This document shows, one piece after another, positions 6,599 to 14,323 of a stretch of 18,160 nt of DNA. The DNA is from PALSA-894 sp049698215. GTDB lineage: Bacteria > Pseudomonadota > Alphaproteobacteria > Rhizobiales > Xanthobacteraceae. The notes under the pieces are model-generated. The model had not been told where the DNA came from and searched no databases. It worked only from the letters and a program-made list of their open reading frames with translations. Both the position numbers and the translations under genes were made by a program. The stretch spans positions 1 to 18,160 of the forward strand of contig JBAVXH010000121.1 of the NCBI GenBank assembly GCA_049698215.1, in the 5' to 3' direction. Positions within the stretch are counted from its first letter, which is position 1. Each line of letters opens with the position of its first letter.

Positions 6599-7369
6599 TC
6601 ACTTCCCGCGCAACCCCTCGATGCCAGCCTTGAGCGCGGCCTGATACACGACGCTGTCGACGCCGTAGGCGAGCGCGCGAAAGCCCCAGTCGAGATACTG
6701 CTTGCCGGTCTTCACGTCGCCGCAGAGAAAGCCCGCGGCCTTGTTGTTGCGCTCGCAGGCGCGAAGGAGCGCCTTGGCGGCCGCCTTGTAGCGCGGATGG
6801 TCGAACTGCCCGTCGATGCCGAGCGCGTTGGTGAGATCGAAGTGTCCGATCCAGCCGACATCGATGCCCGGCGTCGCCATGATGGCCTCGACGTTCTCGA
6901 GTCCGGCCGCGGTCTCGATCAGCGCGATCACCAGCGTGCGCTCGTTTGCAGCTTTCATCGCCTTGATGTGATCGCCGCCCGCATAATCGTCATGCGCCAT
7001 GCCGAAGGCGAGCCCGCGCACGCCCTGCGGCCGGTAGCGGCACCATTTGGCGATGTCGGCAGCTTGCTCGGCATTCTCGACCATCGGCACCATGATGCCC
7101 ATCATGCCGGCGTCGAGCACCGGCGCGATCAGGTGATAGTGCGAGCCCGGTACGCGCGCCATCGGCACAAGCCCGGTGCCGCGCGCGAACGCGGCCTGTG
7201 CTTTAAGCGTCTCGATGCTGGCGCCGGAATGCTCGGTGTCGAAGATGCAGAATTCGGCTCCGGCGTTGGCCATGAGCTGGCAGAGGCCCGGCGTGAAGAA
7301 CTCGAACGCCATGTGGCCGAATGCTGTGCCGCCCTTGCGCAGCTTGGCGCGAACCGGATTGCCCCGCAT
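6599..7369 (-). CDS. HpcH/HpaI-family class II aldolase
   Basis: This 256-residue metal-dependent aldolase matches the family length. The N-terminal barrel shows FDTEHSGAS, with base His47. Arg72 in VPMARVPGS would bind the pyruvate carboxylate. The metal ligands are Glu152 in ALIETAAGLENV and Asp178 in GWIGHFDLTNALG. Family members (HpaI, GarL, RhmA) cleave or form 4-hydroxy-2-oxoacids using a pyruvate enolate. The motif IGHFDL in place of the common IGPxDL, and the position next to CoA-dependent genes, leave other substrates open, including malyl-like ones. The ATG at 7369 is preceded by a strong GGGGGA. It is divergent from the NHL-repeat gene across 240 bp and upstream of the CoA-transferase on the same strand, and could be cotranscribed unless the hairpin between them stops RNA polymerase. 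Confidence 0.9.
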   Translation of the reverse strand: MRGNPVRAKLRKGGTAFGHMAFEFFTPGLCQLMANAGAEFCIFDTEHSGASIETLKAQAAFARGTGLVPMARVPGSHYHLIAPVLDAGMMGIMVPMVENAEQAADIAKWCRYRPQGVRGLAFGMAHDDYAGGDHIKAMKAANERTLVIALIETAAGLENVEAIMATPGIDVGWIGHFDLTNALGIDGQFDHPRYKAAAKALLRACERNNKAAGFLCGDVKTGKQYLDWGFRALAYGVDSVVYQAALKAGIEGLRGK

Positions 7370-7609
7370 GCTTTCCCCCGTTTTGCCGGCTCGTGGTCCG
7401 ATTCTAACATTCGCATCCCTGTGCGGCGGGGCTTCGCGAGCCCGCGGCTGGGTGGGTAGCGAATGTCAAATCCGCTCCACTAGGTTCGCGCAGGCAGCCG
7501 CGTGAATCAACGCATGCGCCATGCGTGCACGCGGGGCCGCCATGCATGAGGCCTCTCGTGCTTTGCGGCGGCGTTTGCGACAATCCGGGAAACATCGGGA
7601 GGGCAGGGA

Positions 7610-8575
7610 ATGTCGTTGGTACTTGGCTCGGGCGAGCATCGCTATCGCGTGGTGGAGAACTGGGCGAAGCTGCCCGACGGCTGGAATCTGACCGACGTTG
7701 CGGCAGTCGGGGTCGACTCCAAGGATCGCATCTACGTGTTCAATCGCGGCGAGCACCCGATGGTGGTGCTCAATCGCGATGGCTCGTTCATCAAGAGCTG
7801 GGGCGAGGGGCTGTTCCACCGTGCGCACGGCCTGCACATCGATTCCGACGACAACCTCTACTGCACCGACGACGGCGACCACACGGTGCGCAAGTGCACG
7901 CCGGACGGCAAGGTACTGCTCACCATAGGCATTCCGGAGAAGCCCGCGCCGTTCATGAGCAACGAGCCGTTCAACCGCTGCACCCACACGGCACTCTCGC
8001 CGCGCGGCGACATCTACGTGTCGGACGGCTACGGCAATGCCTGCGTGCACAAGTTCACGCCCGACGGAAAGTTGATCAAGACCTGGGGCGAGCCCGGCAC
8101 CGACGAAGGTCAGTTCAACCTGGTGCACAACATCGTCGCTGATGAGGACGGCTGGGTCTACGTGGCGGACCGCGAAAACCACCGCGTGCAGGTCTTCGAC
8201 GGAAACGGCAAGTACGAGACGCAATGGAACAACCTGCATCGCCCGTGCGCGCTCTGCTGCTGCGGCGGCAAGAAGCCCAACTTCATCGTCGGCGAGCTCG
8301 GCTCCGGCATGCCGGTGAACCGGCAGTACAAGAACATCGGCCCGCGCCTGACCATCGTGGACTACCAGGGCAAGAAGGTTTCACGCCTCGGCGGCGAGAA
8401 TGGGCCGGGGCTCGAGACTGGCAAGTTTCTCGCGCCGCACGGCATCGCGCTCGATTCCAAGGGCGACATCTATCTGGGCGAAGTCGGCGTGACCAACTGG
8501 AAGACGAGCTTTCCGGACACGCCGATGCCCAAGGTCGTGCGCTGCCTGCAGAAGCTGGAGCGGGTGACCGTGTAG
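7610..8575 (+). CDS. NHL-repeat beta-propeller protein (peptidyl-amidoglycolate lyase-like)
   Basis: The 321-residue protein consists almost entirely of NHL-type propeller blades, each with a D-x-x-G-x-I/V-Y-V core. Examples are VDSKDRIYVFNRGEHPMVVLN (35-55, two words), IDSDDNLYCTDDGDHTVRK, SPRGDIYVSDGYGNACVHKF, DEDGWVYVADRENHRVQVF and LDSKGDIYLGEVGV. About six blades fit. Bacterial proteins of this shape are often annotated as peptidyl-alpha-hydroxyglycine amidating lyase-like or 6-bladed propeller proteins, and their function is usually unknown. There is no signal peptide, so it is predicted to be cytoplasmic. It is unusually rich in cysteine, including three in a row at 216-218. The ATG at 7610 has GGAGGG and GGGA just upstream. 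It is divergent from the aldolase gene, and a role in the same catabolic route is inferred from position only. Confidence 0.85.
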   Translation: MSLVLGSGEHRYRVVENWAKLPDGWNLTDVAAVGVDSKDRIYVFNRGEHPMVVLNRDGSFIKSWGEGLFHRAHGLHIDSDDNLYCTDDGDHTVRKCTPDGKVLLTIGIPEKPAPFMSNEPFNRCTHTALSPRGDIYVSDGYGNACVHKFTPDGKLIKTWGEPGTDEGQFNLVHNIVADEDGWVYVADRENHRVQVFDGNGKYETQWNNLHRPCALCCCGGKKPNFIVGELGSGMPVNRQYKNIGPRLTIVDYQGKKVSRLGGENGPGLETGKFLAPHGIALDSKGDIYLGEVGVTNWKTSFPDTPMPKVVRCLQKLERVTV

Positions 8576-8809
8576 GCCAGTAGTTTCCAGGACATCCGCG
8601 GTTATTGCGTAAAATGGAACTCGCGCGCCTGTCACGAATACGCGAAATTTCGGATGCGCCGTTGCGCCGACTCGCATAATCGCTCAATTGGGCGCTAGTG
8701 CTCGCGCGAACCCAGGATGAGTCGCCGCATTGGCGGGGCTATCGCTCGCGAACCTCGCTTTTCCGTCCGATCATGCGTCGCGGCGCAATACCGAACACCC
8801 AAGGTCAAC

Positions 8810-11014
8810 ATGCTCGCCCAGCCTGCGCTGCAGATCAAAGCCAATGAAGTAGACGCTCCGGCGGAATCGGAATTCTCCGTTCTCGCCACGGCGCCGGCCT
8901 CGCGCCCGCGCCGCGCGCTCAAGCATGGCGATACATTCATCGTCACCGACAGTTTCGGCGATGTCGGCGCGACCGCTAGCGGCACCGACGGGCTCTATCA
9001 TGCCGACACGCGTTTTCTCTCTCTCCTCGAGCTGAGCCTGAACGGCGGGCAACCCCTGCTGCTTGGTTCGAATGTGCGCGACGACAACACGTTGCTGGCG
9101 GTCGATCTCACCAATCCCGACTACTACGACGCCGTCGGCGCGCAGATCGTGCTGCAAAAGGACATCGTGCACATCGCGCGCACGCTCTTCCTGTGGAAAG
9201 GCACCGCCTATCAGCGGCTCGCCGTGCGCAATCATGGCGACCGGCCGCTTGCGCTGCAGATCGCGCTGCACTTCGACAGCGATTTTGCCGATCTGTTCGA
9301 GGTGCGCGGCCTGCAGCGGCCGCGCCGCGGCACAGTCTCGCGCAGCGTTGTCGCGCCGGATCAGGCGCTGCTGTCCTATCTCGGTCTCGACAACGTGACG
9401 CGACGCACGCTGCTCACGTTCGATCCTGCGCCGAGCGAAATTTCCAGCACGAAAGCGTCCTACCGTCTCGTGCTCGCGCCGGGCGAGTCGAAGCCGATTT
9501 TCCTGGCGGTAACCTGCAACGCGGAGCGTGCGCACCGGCCGGCGCCGTTCCTGCGCGGACTGCTGGCGGCGCATCGCGAGCTGCGCGCCGGAACGCGCGG
9601 CATCGCCACGGTCGAGACCTCGAACGAGCTGTTCAACGAGATCCTCTGCCGCTCGGCCGCCGACCTCGCGATGCTGGTGACCGAGACGCCGCAGGGCGCT
9701 TATCCCTATGCGGGCATACCCTGGTACTCGACCACGTTCGGCCGCGATGGGATCATTACGGCGCTACAGATGCTGTGGTGTAACCCCGGCATGGCGCGCG
9801 GCGTGCTGCGCCGGCTCGCGGCGCTGCAGGCGAAAACCACCGATGCCGCCTCCGACGCCGAGCCGGGCAAGATCCTGCACGAAATGCGTTCGGGTGAAAT
9901 GGCCGCACTCGGCGAAGTGCCATTCCGCCTCTACTACGGCAGTGTCGATTCGACGCCGCTGTTCGTGCTGCTCGCGGGCCTCTATGTGGAGCGGACGGGC
10001 GACGAGCAGGCGCTGCGCGAGCTGTGGCCGGCGATCGAAGCGGCTCTGGCCTGGATCGATGGGCCGGGCGATCGCGATAAGGATGGCTTCGTCGAATACT
10101 TCCGCCAGACCGACAAGGGACTGGCCAATCAAGGCTGGAAGGATTCGCACGATGCGATTTTCCATGCCGACGGCCGCATGGCGACTGGCCCGATCGCGCT
10201 GGCAGAGGTTCAGGGCTATGTCTTTGCCGCCAAGCAGCTCGCGGCGCGCTGCGCCGGGCGGCTAGGGCACAATGAGCTCGCGCGCAAACTTGAGACCGAG
10301 GCCGCGCGGCTCGCGAAGCGTTTCGATGAAGCGTTCTGGTGTCCCGAGATCGGGACCTACGCGCTCGCACTCGACGGTGAGAAGCAGCCATGTCAGGTGC
10401 GCACATCCAACGCCGGGCAAGTCCTTTTCTCCGGGATCGCGCGGCCGGATCGCGCCTCGCTAGTGGCGGATGGGCTCATCAACCCGCGGTTCTTTTCCGG
10501 CTGGGGTGTCCGCACCGTGGCGCGCGGCGAGGTGCGCTACAATCCGATGTCGTATCACAATGGCTCGATCTGGCCGCACGACAACGCCCTGATCGCGCTC
10601 GGTCTTGCACGCTATGGATTGAAGCGCCCCGTCGCGCAGATCACCCGAGGCCTGTTCGAGGCCGCGACCTACATGGATCTGCGACGCCTGCCGGAACTCT
10701 TCTGTGGCTTCCAGCGCGAGCGCCGGCGCGGCCCGACGCTCTATCCGGTCGCCTGCGCGCCGCAGGCTTGGGCGAGCGCGACGGTGTTCTCGTTGATCGA
10801 GGCGCTGTTGGGGCTTGAGTTCCGTCCGGCCACGAACGAAATTTTCCTGCGCAATCCGCAACTGCCGCAATTCCTCGACGAGGTGATCCTACGCAATCTG
10901 CAGGTCGCCGGTTCCACAGCCGATCTGAAGGTCAGCCGGCACGGCGAAGAGGTCTCGCTCGCGGTGCTGCGCACGCGCGGGCCGATCCAGGCCTCGGTGA
11001 TCCAGTCGTCGTAA
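8810..11014 (+). CDS. Amylo-alpha-1,6-glucosidase-type glycogen debranching enzyme
   Basis: The product of 734 residues has two parts. The N-terminal beta-sandwich (about 25-270) contains HGDTFIVTDSFGDV and GLYHADTRFLSLLELSLNGG, the signature of the bacterial debranching N-terminal domain. The C-terminal (alpha/alpha)6 barrel has TTFGRDGIITALQML (about 308-322), GSVDSTPLFVLLAGLYVERTGD (378-399, in pieces), NQGWKDSHDA (440-449) and NPMSYHNGSIWPHDNA (578-593). The acidic residues in GRDG and GWKDS are likely catalytic. The enzyme should hydrolyse alpha-1,6 branch glucose of glycogen-like or exported glucans. I prefer the ATG at 8810, with AAGG upstream, over the ATG at 8717, because the latter has no spaced ribosome-binding site and adds an Arg-rich tail outside the domain. 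No clear signal peptide is visible. No glycogen synthesis genes are present nearby. Confidence 0.9.
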   Translation: MLAQPALQIKANEVDAPAESEFSVLATAPASRPRRALKHGDTFIVTDSFGDVGATASGTDGLYHADTRFLSLLELSLNGGQPLLLGSNVRDDNTLLAVDLTNPDYYDAVGAQIVLQKDIVHIARTLFLWKGTAYQRLAVRNHGDRPLALQIALHFDSDFADLFEVRGLQRPRRGTVSRSVVAPDQALLSYLGLDNVTRRTLLTFDPAPSEISSTKASYRLVLAPGESKPIFLAVTCNAERAHRPAPFLRGLLAAHRELRAGTRGIATVETSNELFNEILCRSAADLAMLVTETPQGAYPYAGIPWYSTTFGRDGIITALQMLWCNPGMARGVLRRLAALQAKTTDAASDAEPGKILHEMRSGEMAALGEVPFRLYYGSVDSTPLFVLLAGLYVERTGDEQALRELWPAIEAALAWIDGPGDRDKDGFVEYFRQTDKGLANQGWKDSHDAIFHADGRMATGPIALAEVQGYVFAAKQLAARCAGRLGHNELARKLETEAARLAKRFDEAFWCPEIGTYALALDGEKQPCQVRTSNAGQVLFSGIARPDRASLVADGLINPRFFSGWGVRTVARGEVRYNPMSYHNGSIWPHDNALIALGLARYGLKRPVAQITRGLFEAATYMDLRRLPELFCGFQRERRRGPTLYPVACAPQAWASATVFSLIEALLGLEFRPATNEIFLRNPQLPQFLDEVILRNLQVAGSTADLKVSRHGEEVSLAVLRTRGPIQASVIQSS

Positions 11015-11021
11015 CGAGCGA

Positions 11022-11047
11022 GGAACCGGCGCGCCCGCCTGCGCGTT
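11022..11047 (+). promoter_or_regulatory. EcfG-type (general stress response) promoter
   Basis: GGAAC at 11022-11026 and CGTT at 11044-11047 are separated by 17 bp. This fits the GGAAC-N16/17-CGTT consensus known for EcfG sigma factors of alphaproteobacteria. The site begins 8 bp after the stop of the debranching enzyme gene and ends 28 bp before the ATG of the PRC-barrel gene. A short leader with GAGG at 11067-11070 would result. The sequence match is exact; activity is inferred. Confidence 0.65.
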
Positions 11048-11075
11048 TCCCCGTGTTTAGGGACGCGAGGCAACC

Positions 11076-11570
11076 ATGCGCAATACCGTTCGCAAACTAT
11101 GGCTCATCCCCGTCGGTGCGCTCTGCCTGATGGCTAACTCCTCGGCAGCGGAACAAGCGTCAGATTCCAAGAGGCCGGTCCTCCAATCGGCCCCCGTTTC
11201 GCTACAGCAGAAAACGATCAACCCTCCCTCGGTCACCGTGCTCGGCTCCCGCCAGGCGCAGAGTGTGCTCGGCAAGGAGGTTCGTACCAGCGCCGATGAG
11301 AGCATGGGTCGAATCGTGGATATCGTTGTCGATCGGGAAGGGCGCGTCCGCGCTGCGGTGATCGATTTCGGCGGCTTTCTCGGCGTCGGCAGCCGCAAGA
11401 TCGCGATCGATTGGAGCGCGCTGCGCTTCGACCTCGATGGCGCCAAGCGCGACCTCGTCACGCTGGAACTCACGCGCGATCAGGTGAAAGCCGCGCCCGA
11501 ATACAAGGACAAACAAGCCGTCGTCGTGCTCGGCGCGGCGGGCGGTTTGCAATCGCTGCCGAATTGGTGA
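11076..11570 (+). CDS. Secreted PRC-barrel domain protein
   Basis: This 164-residue protein has a signal peptide: Arg/Lys at 2, 6 and 7, a hydrophobic core LWLIPVGALCLMA (8-20) and likely cleavage after SSAA (22-25). The mature part has a variable linker followed by a PRC-barrel (about 62-140). The barrel shows VLGKEVRTSADESMGRIVDI, VVDREGRVRAAVIDFGGFLG and SRKIAIDWSALRF. PRC-barrels occur in photosynthetic reaction centre H subunits and in RimM. The periplasmic stand-alone versions common in rhizobia are of unknown function and often stress-induced. The ATG at 11076 has GAGG 5 bp upstream. An EcfG-type promoter sits just upstream, so stress control is likely. The MFS gene follows 79 bp later on the same strand. 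Confidence 0.88.
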   Translation: MRNTVRKLWLIPVGALCLMANSSAAEQASDSKRPVLQSAPVSLQQKTINPPSVTVLGSRQAQSVLGKEVRTSADESMGRIVDIVVDREGRVRAAVIDFGGFLGVGSRKIAIDWSALRFDLDGAKRDLVTLELTRDQVKAAPEYKDKQAVVVLGAAGGLQSLPNW

Positions 11571-11649
11571 GGGAAGCCGGAGAAGCAGTCTGTCGGGTCA
11601 ACTACGTCCGATCGAGCGGCCGGCGGGCGATGAGGCGTCTGCGCCGCGC

Positions 11650-12972
11650 GTGAAACCCGCGCTGGCGCCCGTGCCGCCGCAGGAAGGTGCGAGTGAGCCC
11701 CCGCACCCGTCCACGCGCAGCCTGCGCGGTCTCGACTGGTTCATCTTCTTTCTCGCCGACGTGCAGACCGGGTTCGGCCCGTTCATCGCGGTCTATCTGA
11801 CTTCGCAGAAATGGACGCAGGTCGACATCGGGCTCGTGCTCTCGATGAGTGGCATCATCGCGCTGCTCCTGCAGATGCCGGGGGGCGCGCTGGTCGACTG
11901 GGCGCGCAAGGAGCGGCTGGTTGCCGGCGTTGCGCTGATGGCGATCGCGGCGGCGGCGCTCACCTATGCGCTGGTTCCGGTTTTTGCTGCTGTTGCTGCT
12001 GCTGCTGCTGTACATGCCGGTGCAAGCTGCGTCCTCGGCCCCTGCGTCGTGGCGATGAGCCTCGGCCTCGTCGGCCACGCGGCGATCGGCGAGCGCCTGG
12101 GGCGCAACGCGCGCTTCGCTTCGATCGGCAACGGCGTGGCCGCCGCCGTGATGGGCGCGGTTGGCTATTTGCTCTCGCCACGCTGGGTGTTTTTCGTGAC
12201 GGCCGCGCTGCTGATCCCGGCGTTGCTGGCTCTGGGCCGCATCCGGCCGCGGGAAGTCGATCCGGAGCTCGCCCACGGCGGCCTTATCCCCGACACGCCC
12301 GAGCACACGCCAGCGCCGATCGGCACCATCCTGCACAAGGTGCCGCTGTTCATTCTCGCCGGCTGCGTGCTGGTGTTCCATCTCGCCAACGCCGCGATGC
12401 TGCCGCTGATGGGCAGCGTGCTCACCACGCGGTCGAGCGGCGAATGGGCAACGATATTGATCGCCACCTGCATCGTCGTGCCGCAGTTGATCGTCGCACT
12501 GATCTCTCCCTGGGTCGGACACAACGCGCAGATCTTCGGCCGCCGGCCGTTCCTGATCTTGGCGTTCGGCGCGCTTGCGCTGCGCGGCCTGTTGTTCGCG
12601 CTCGTTACCAATCCTTACGCACTCGTCGCCGTGCAGATCCTCGACGGCATCACGGCGGCGACGCTCGGCATTATGGTTCCGCTGATGGTCACCGACATCA
12701 CGCGCGGCACCGGTCGCCTCAATCTCGCGCAGGGCATCGTCGGCACCGCGGTCGGGATCGGCGCGTCGATCAGCCCGACACTCGCCGGCTACCTGAGCGA
12801 CACGTTCGGCAGCAGCGTCGCGTTCGCGGGGCTTGCCGCGATTGCGGCGGTGGGCTTTGCCGGCGTCTGGGCGCTGATGCCGGAGACCAGGCTCGGGGCC
12901 GCTCGTCCCCGCGAAAGCGGGGACCCAGAGCCAGGAAAAGAAAGAACTGGATTCCCGCTTGCGCGGGAATGA
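11650..12972 (+). CDS. MFS permease with repeat-derived C-terminus
   Basis: The 440-residue product has about twelve hydrophobic segments between residues 28 and 412, in two halves joined by a polar loop at about 198-228. A motif A-like loop GGALVDWARKERL follows the second segment (78-90). It is a major facilitator superfamily permease in the inner membrane, and the substrate is not evident. The start is probably GTG at 11650 but is weakly supported: no good ribosome-binding site is seen, and the frame stays open upstream to the stop of the PRC-barrel gene. Two oddities stand out. Residues 113-120 are encoded by a GCT-rich microsatellite. Residues 419-440 are translated from copy 2 of the 71-bp repeat, so the natural end of the protein, just after LMPET (409-413), has been lost or overwritten. 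It may be cotranscribed with the PRC-barrel gene. Confidence 0.87.
   Translation: MKPALAPVPPQEGASEPPHPSTRSLRGLDWFIFFLADVQTGFGPFIAVYLTSQKWTQVDIGLVLSMSGIIALLLQMPGGALVDWARKERLVAGVALMAIAAAALTYALVPVFAAVAAAAAVHAGASCVLGPCVVAMSLGLVGHAAIGERLGRNARFASIGNGVAAAVMGAVGYLLSPRWVFFVTAALLIPALLALGRIRPREVDPELAHGGLIPDTPEHTPAPIGTILHKVPLFILAGCVLVFHLANAAMLPLMGSVLTTRSSGEWATILIATCIVVPQLIVALISPWVGHNAQIFGRRPFLILAFGALALRGLLFALVTNPYALVAVQILDGITAATLGIMVPLMVTDITRGTGRLNLAQGIVGTAVGIGASISPTLAGYLSDTFGSSVAFAGLAAIAAVGFAGVWALMPETRLGAARPRESGDPEPGKERTGFPLARE
11986..12009 (+). repeat. GCT trinucleotide microsatellite inside the MFS gene
   Basis: The 24 bases are (GCT)2-GTT-(GCT)5, coding Ala-Ala-Val-Ala5 in a predicted membrane segment. 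GCT is a minority Ala codon around it, where GCG and GCC dominate, so the tract looks like a slippage expansion. Gain or loss of units would keep the reading frame. Confidence 0.75.
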
Positions 12973-12975
12973 GCG
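12905..12975. repeat. 71-bp double-hairpin repeat, copy 2 (overlaps MFS gene end)
   Basis: It has the same architecture as copy 1, with perfect 8-bp stems at 12905-12924 (GAAA loop) and 12951-12970 (TTGC loop). It differs from copy 1 at three linker positions. It begins inside the MFS reading frame, and the TGA stop of that gene (12970-12972) lies within the element. The opposing glycosyltransferase gene ends at 12987, 12 bp away, so this copy also sits between two convergent genes and may act as a bidirectional transcript end or a 3' mRNA-protecting structure. Confidence 0.85.
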
Positions 12976-12986
12976 GAGTTCTTGGT

Positions 12987-14087
12987 CTAGCCGCTCGCCG
13001 CGCCCGCCGTCACCGCGGTCGGCGCATCCTCGCTCGAGACGAGGCGGAGCCGCGGCGCGACGCGGTCCATCAGGCCGCGATAGGCGGCAAGATAATCGAG
13101 CGCCATGCGCCGTGCGGTGAAACGCTGCTCGAAACGCTCGCGCACCTTCTGACGCGAAATATGCGCGAGGCGATCGACGGCGCCGATCGCGCCCTCCTCG
13201 TCCTCGACGACGAAGCCGGTGACCCCGTCCTCGATGATCTCGGGCACGGAGCCCCGATTATAGGCAATCACCGGGCAGCCGCAGGCCATCGCCTCGATCA
13301 TCACGAGCCCGAATGGCTCGGGCCAGTCGATCGGCACGAGCAGCGCGATCGCGCCGCTGAGAAACGCGGCCTTGTCCTTGTCGCCGATCTCGCCGATGTA
13401 TTCGACATTGCGCGCCCGATCGAGCAGCGGCTTGATCTGCTCGTCATGGTAGTCGCGATCCGCCCGGTCGATCTTTGCGGCGATCTTGAGCGGGATGCCG
13501 CAATGCTCCGCGACGTGGATCGCACGATCGACGCGTTTCTCCGGCGCGATGCGCCCGAGAAAAGCGAAATAGGAAGGCTTAGCCGGTTGCGGCGCCAGCA
13601 GCTTTTCGGGAAGGCCGTGATAAACGGTCCGAACCCAGTTCGCCTGCGGCAGCGGCCGCCGCTGCGAATTGGAAATCGAGATCACCGGCACGTCCGAAAA
13701 CGTGTCGAACACCGGCTGATGTTCGGGCAAATCGAGGCGCCCATGCAGCGTGGTGGCGAAGGGCGTCGATTGACGCGAGAACAGCGAGAACGGGTAATAG
13801 TCGAGATGGAAATGGAGAAAGTCGAACTCATCGGCGCGCCGACGCACATGTTCCAGCATCGCCATGTGCAGTGCATTTGGATCGCGCACCGATCCGTCGA
13901 GCCGCAGCGCGCGCGGCCAGAACGGTTCAAGTTTCGCGCTGGTCTGTGAATCTCCGCTTGCGAACAGTGTCACGTCGTGGCCGAGCGCCACGAGTTCCTC
14001 GGTGAGCCAGTGCACCACGCGCTCGGTCCCGCCATAGAGCTTGGGCGGAATCGCTTCGGTCAGCGGCGCGACTTGTGCAATGCGCAT
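12987..14087 (-). CDS. Glycosyltransferase family 4 (GT-B fold)
   Basis: The product has 366 residues. The N-terminal GT-B domain begins MRIAQVAPLTEAIPPKLYGG (1-20), with the glycine pair at 19-20 that binds donor phosphates, and continues with LFASGDS. The C-terminal domain has FLGRIAPEKRVDRAI (177-191, Lys184) and the E-x7-E signature EPFGLVMIEAMACG (257-270; Glu257 and Glu265). It should be a retaining glycosyltransferase using a nucleotide sugar in the cytoplasm. The start at 14087 is well supported by CAGGAG 7 bp upstream. From memory, close homologues of this PPKLYGGTERV subgroup occur near amylo-alpha-1,6-glucosidase genes in Hyphomicrobiales, as here, which suggests a shared glucan or osmolyte role. 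Acceptor and product are unknown. It is divergent from the ABC exporter gene across 236 bp. Confidence 0.9.
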   Translation of the reverse strand: MRIAQVAPLTEAIPPKLYGGTERVVHWLTEELVALGHDVTLFASGDSQTSAKLEPFWPRALRLDGSVRDPNALHMAMLEHVRRRADEFDFLHFHLDYYPFSLFSRQSTPFATTLHGRLDLPEHQPVFDTFSDVPVISISNSQRRPLPQANWVRTVYHGLPEKLLAPQPAKPSYFAFLGRIAPEKRVDRAIHVAEHCGIPLKIAAKIDRADRDYHDEQIKPLLDRARNVEYIGEIGDKDKAAFLSGAIALLVPIDWPEPFGLVMIEAMACGCPVIAYNRGSVPEIIEDGVTGFVVEDEEGAIGAVDRLAHISRQKVRERFEQRFTARRMALDYLAAYRGLMDRVAPRLRLVSSEDAPTAVTAGAASG

Positions 14088-14323
14088 GATGTCTCCTGTC
14101 GGACTCGGAAACGCCCCCGCACCGGCCAGCACCCAGACAATGAGAGAACGCGCAAAAAGCGTGTCAGACAAGGAAACTATTTTTGTTGCGCGCTGGAACC
14201 TTTGTGCCGCGACGAGGCTTTGCAAAAATTGTGTAGAGCCGCGCGTTCAGGCCGCACGCGGCTCGTGGGAACTGCGGCGTAGTTGCGGCAAGGGCGGCTT
14301 CGATCAATCCCCAACGGCGGACG

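Noticed and set aside
5394..6644. Long + strand frame opposite the CoA-transferase
   Set aside because: Antisense shadow of a well-supported gene; the translation is dominated by Arg, His, Ala and Gly with no motif.
8616..8640. GGAAC ahead of the debranching enzyme as a second EcfG promoter
   Set aside because: No CGTT lies 16 or 17 bp downstream (AATA and ATAC are found there).
8717..8809. 31-codon N-terminal extension of the debranching enzyme from the ATG at 8717
   Set aside because: There is no spaced ribosome-binding site, and the added residues are Arg-rich and outside the domain; the ATG at 8810 fits better.
11811..13949. A 712-codon open frame on the + strand spanning the permease and the glycosyltransferase
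   Set aside because: The translation is Arg/Ala/His-rich low-quality sequence without any fold motif. It overlaps two clear genes and arises from GC-rich codon bias.
14195..14220. GGAAC with a GCTT box ahead of the ABC exporter gene as an EcfG promoter
   Set aside because: The second box matches CGTT at only two of four positions, so the site is not supported.
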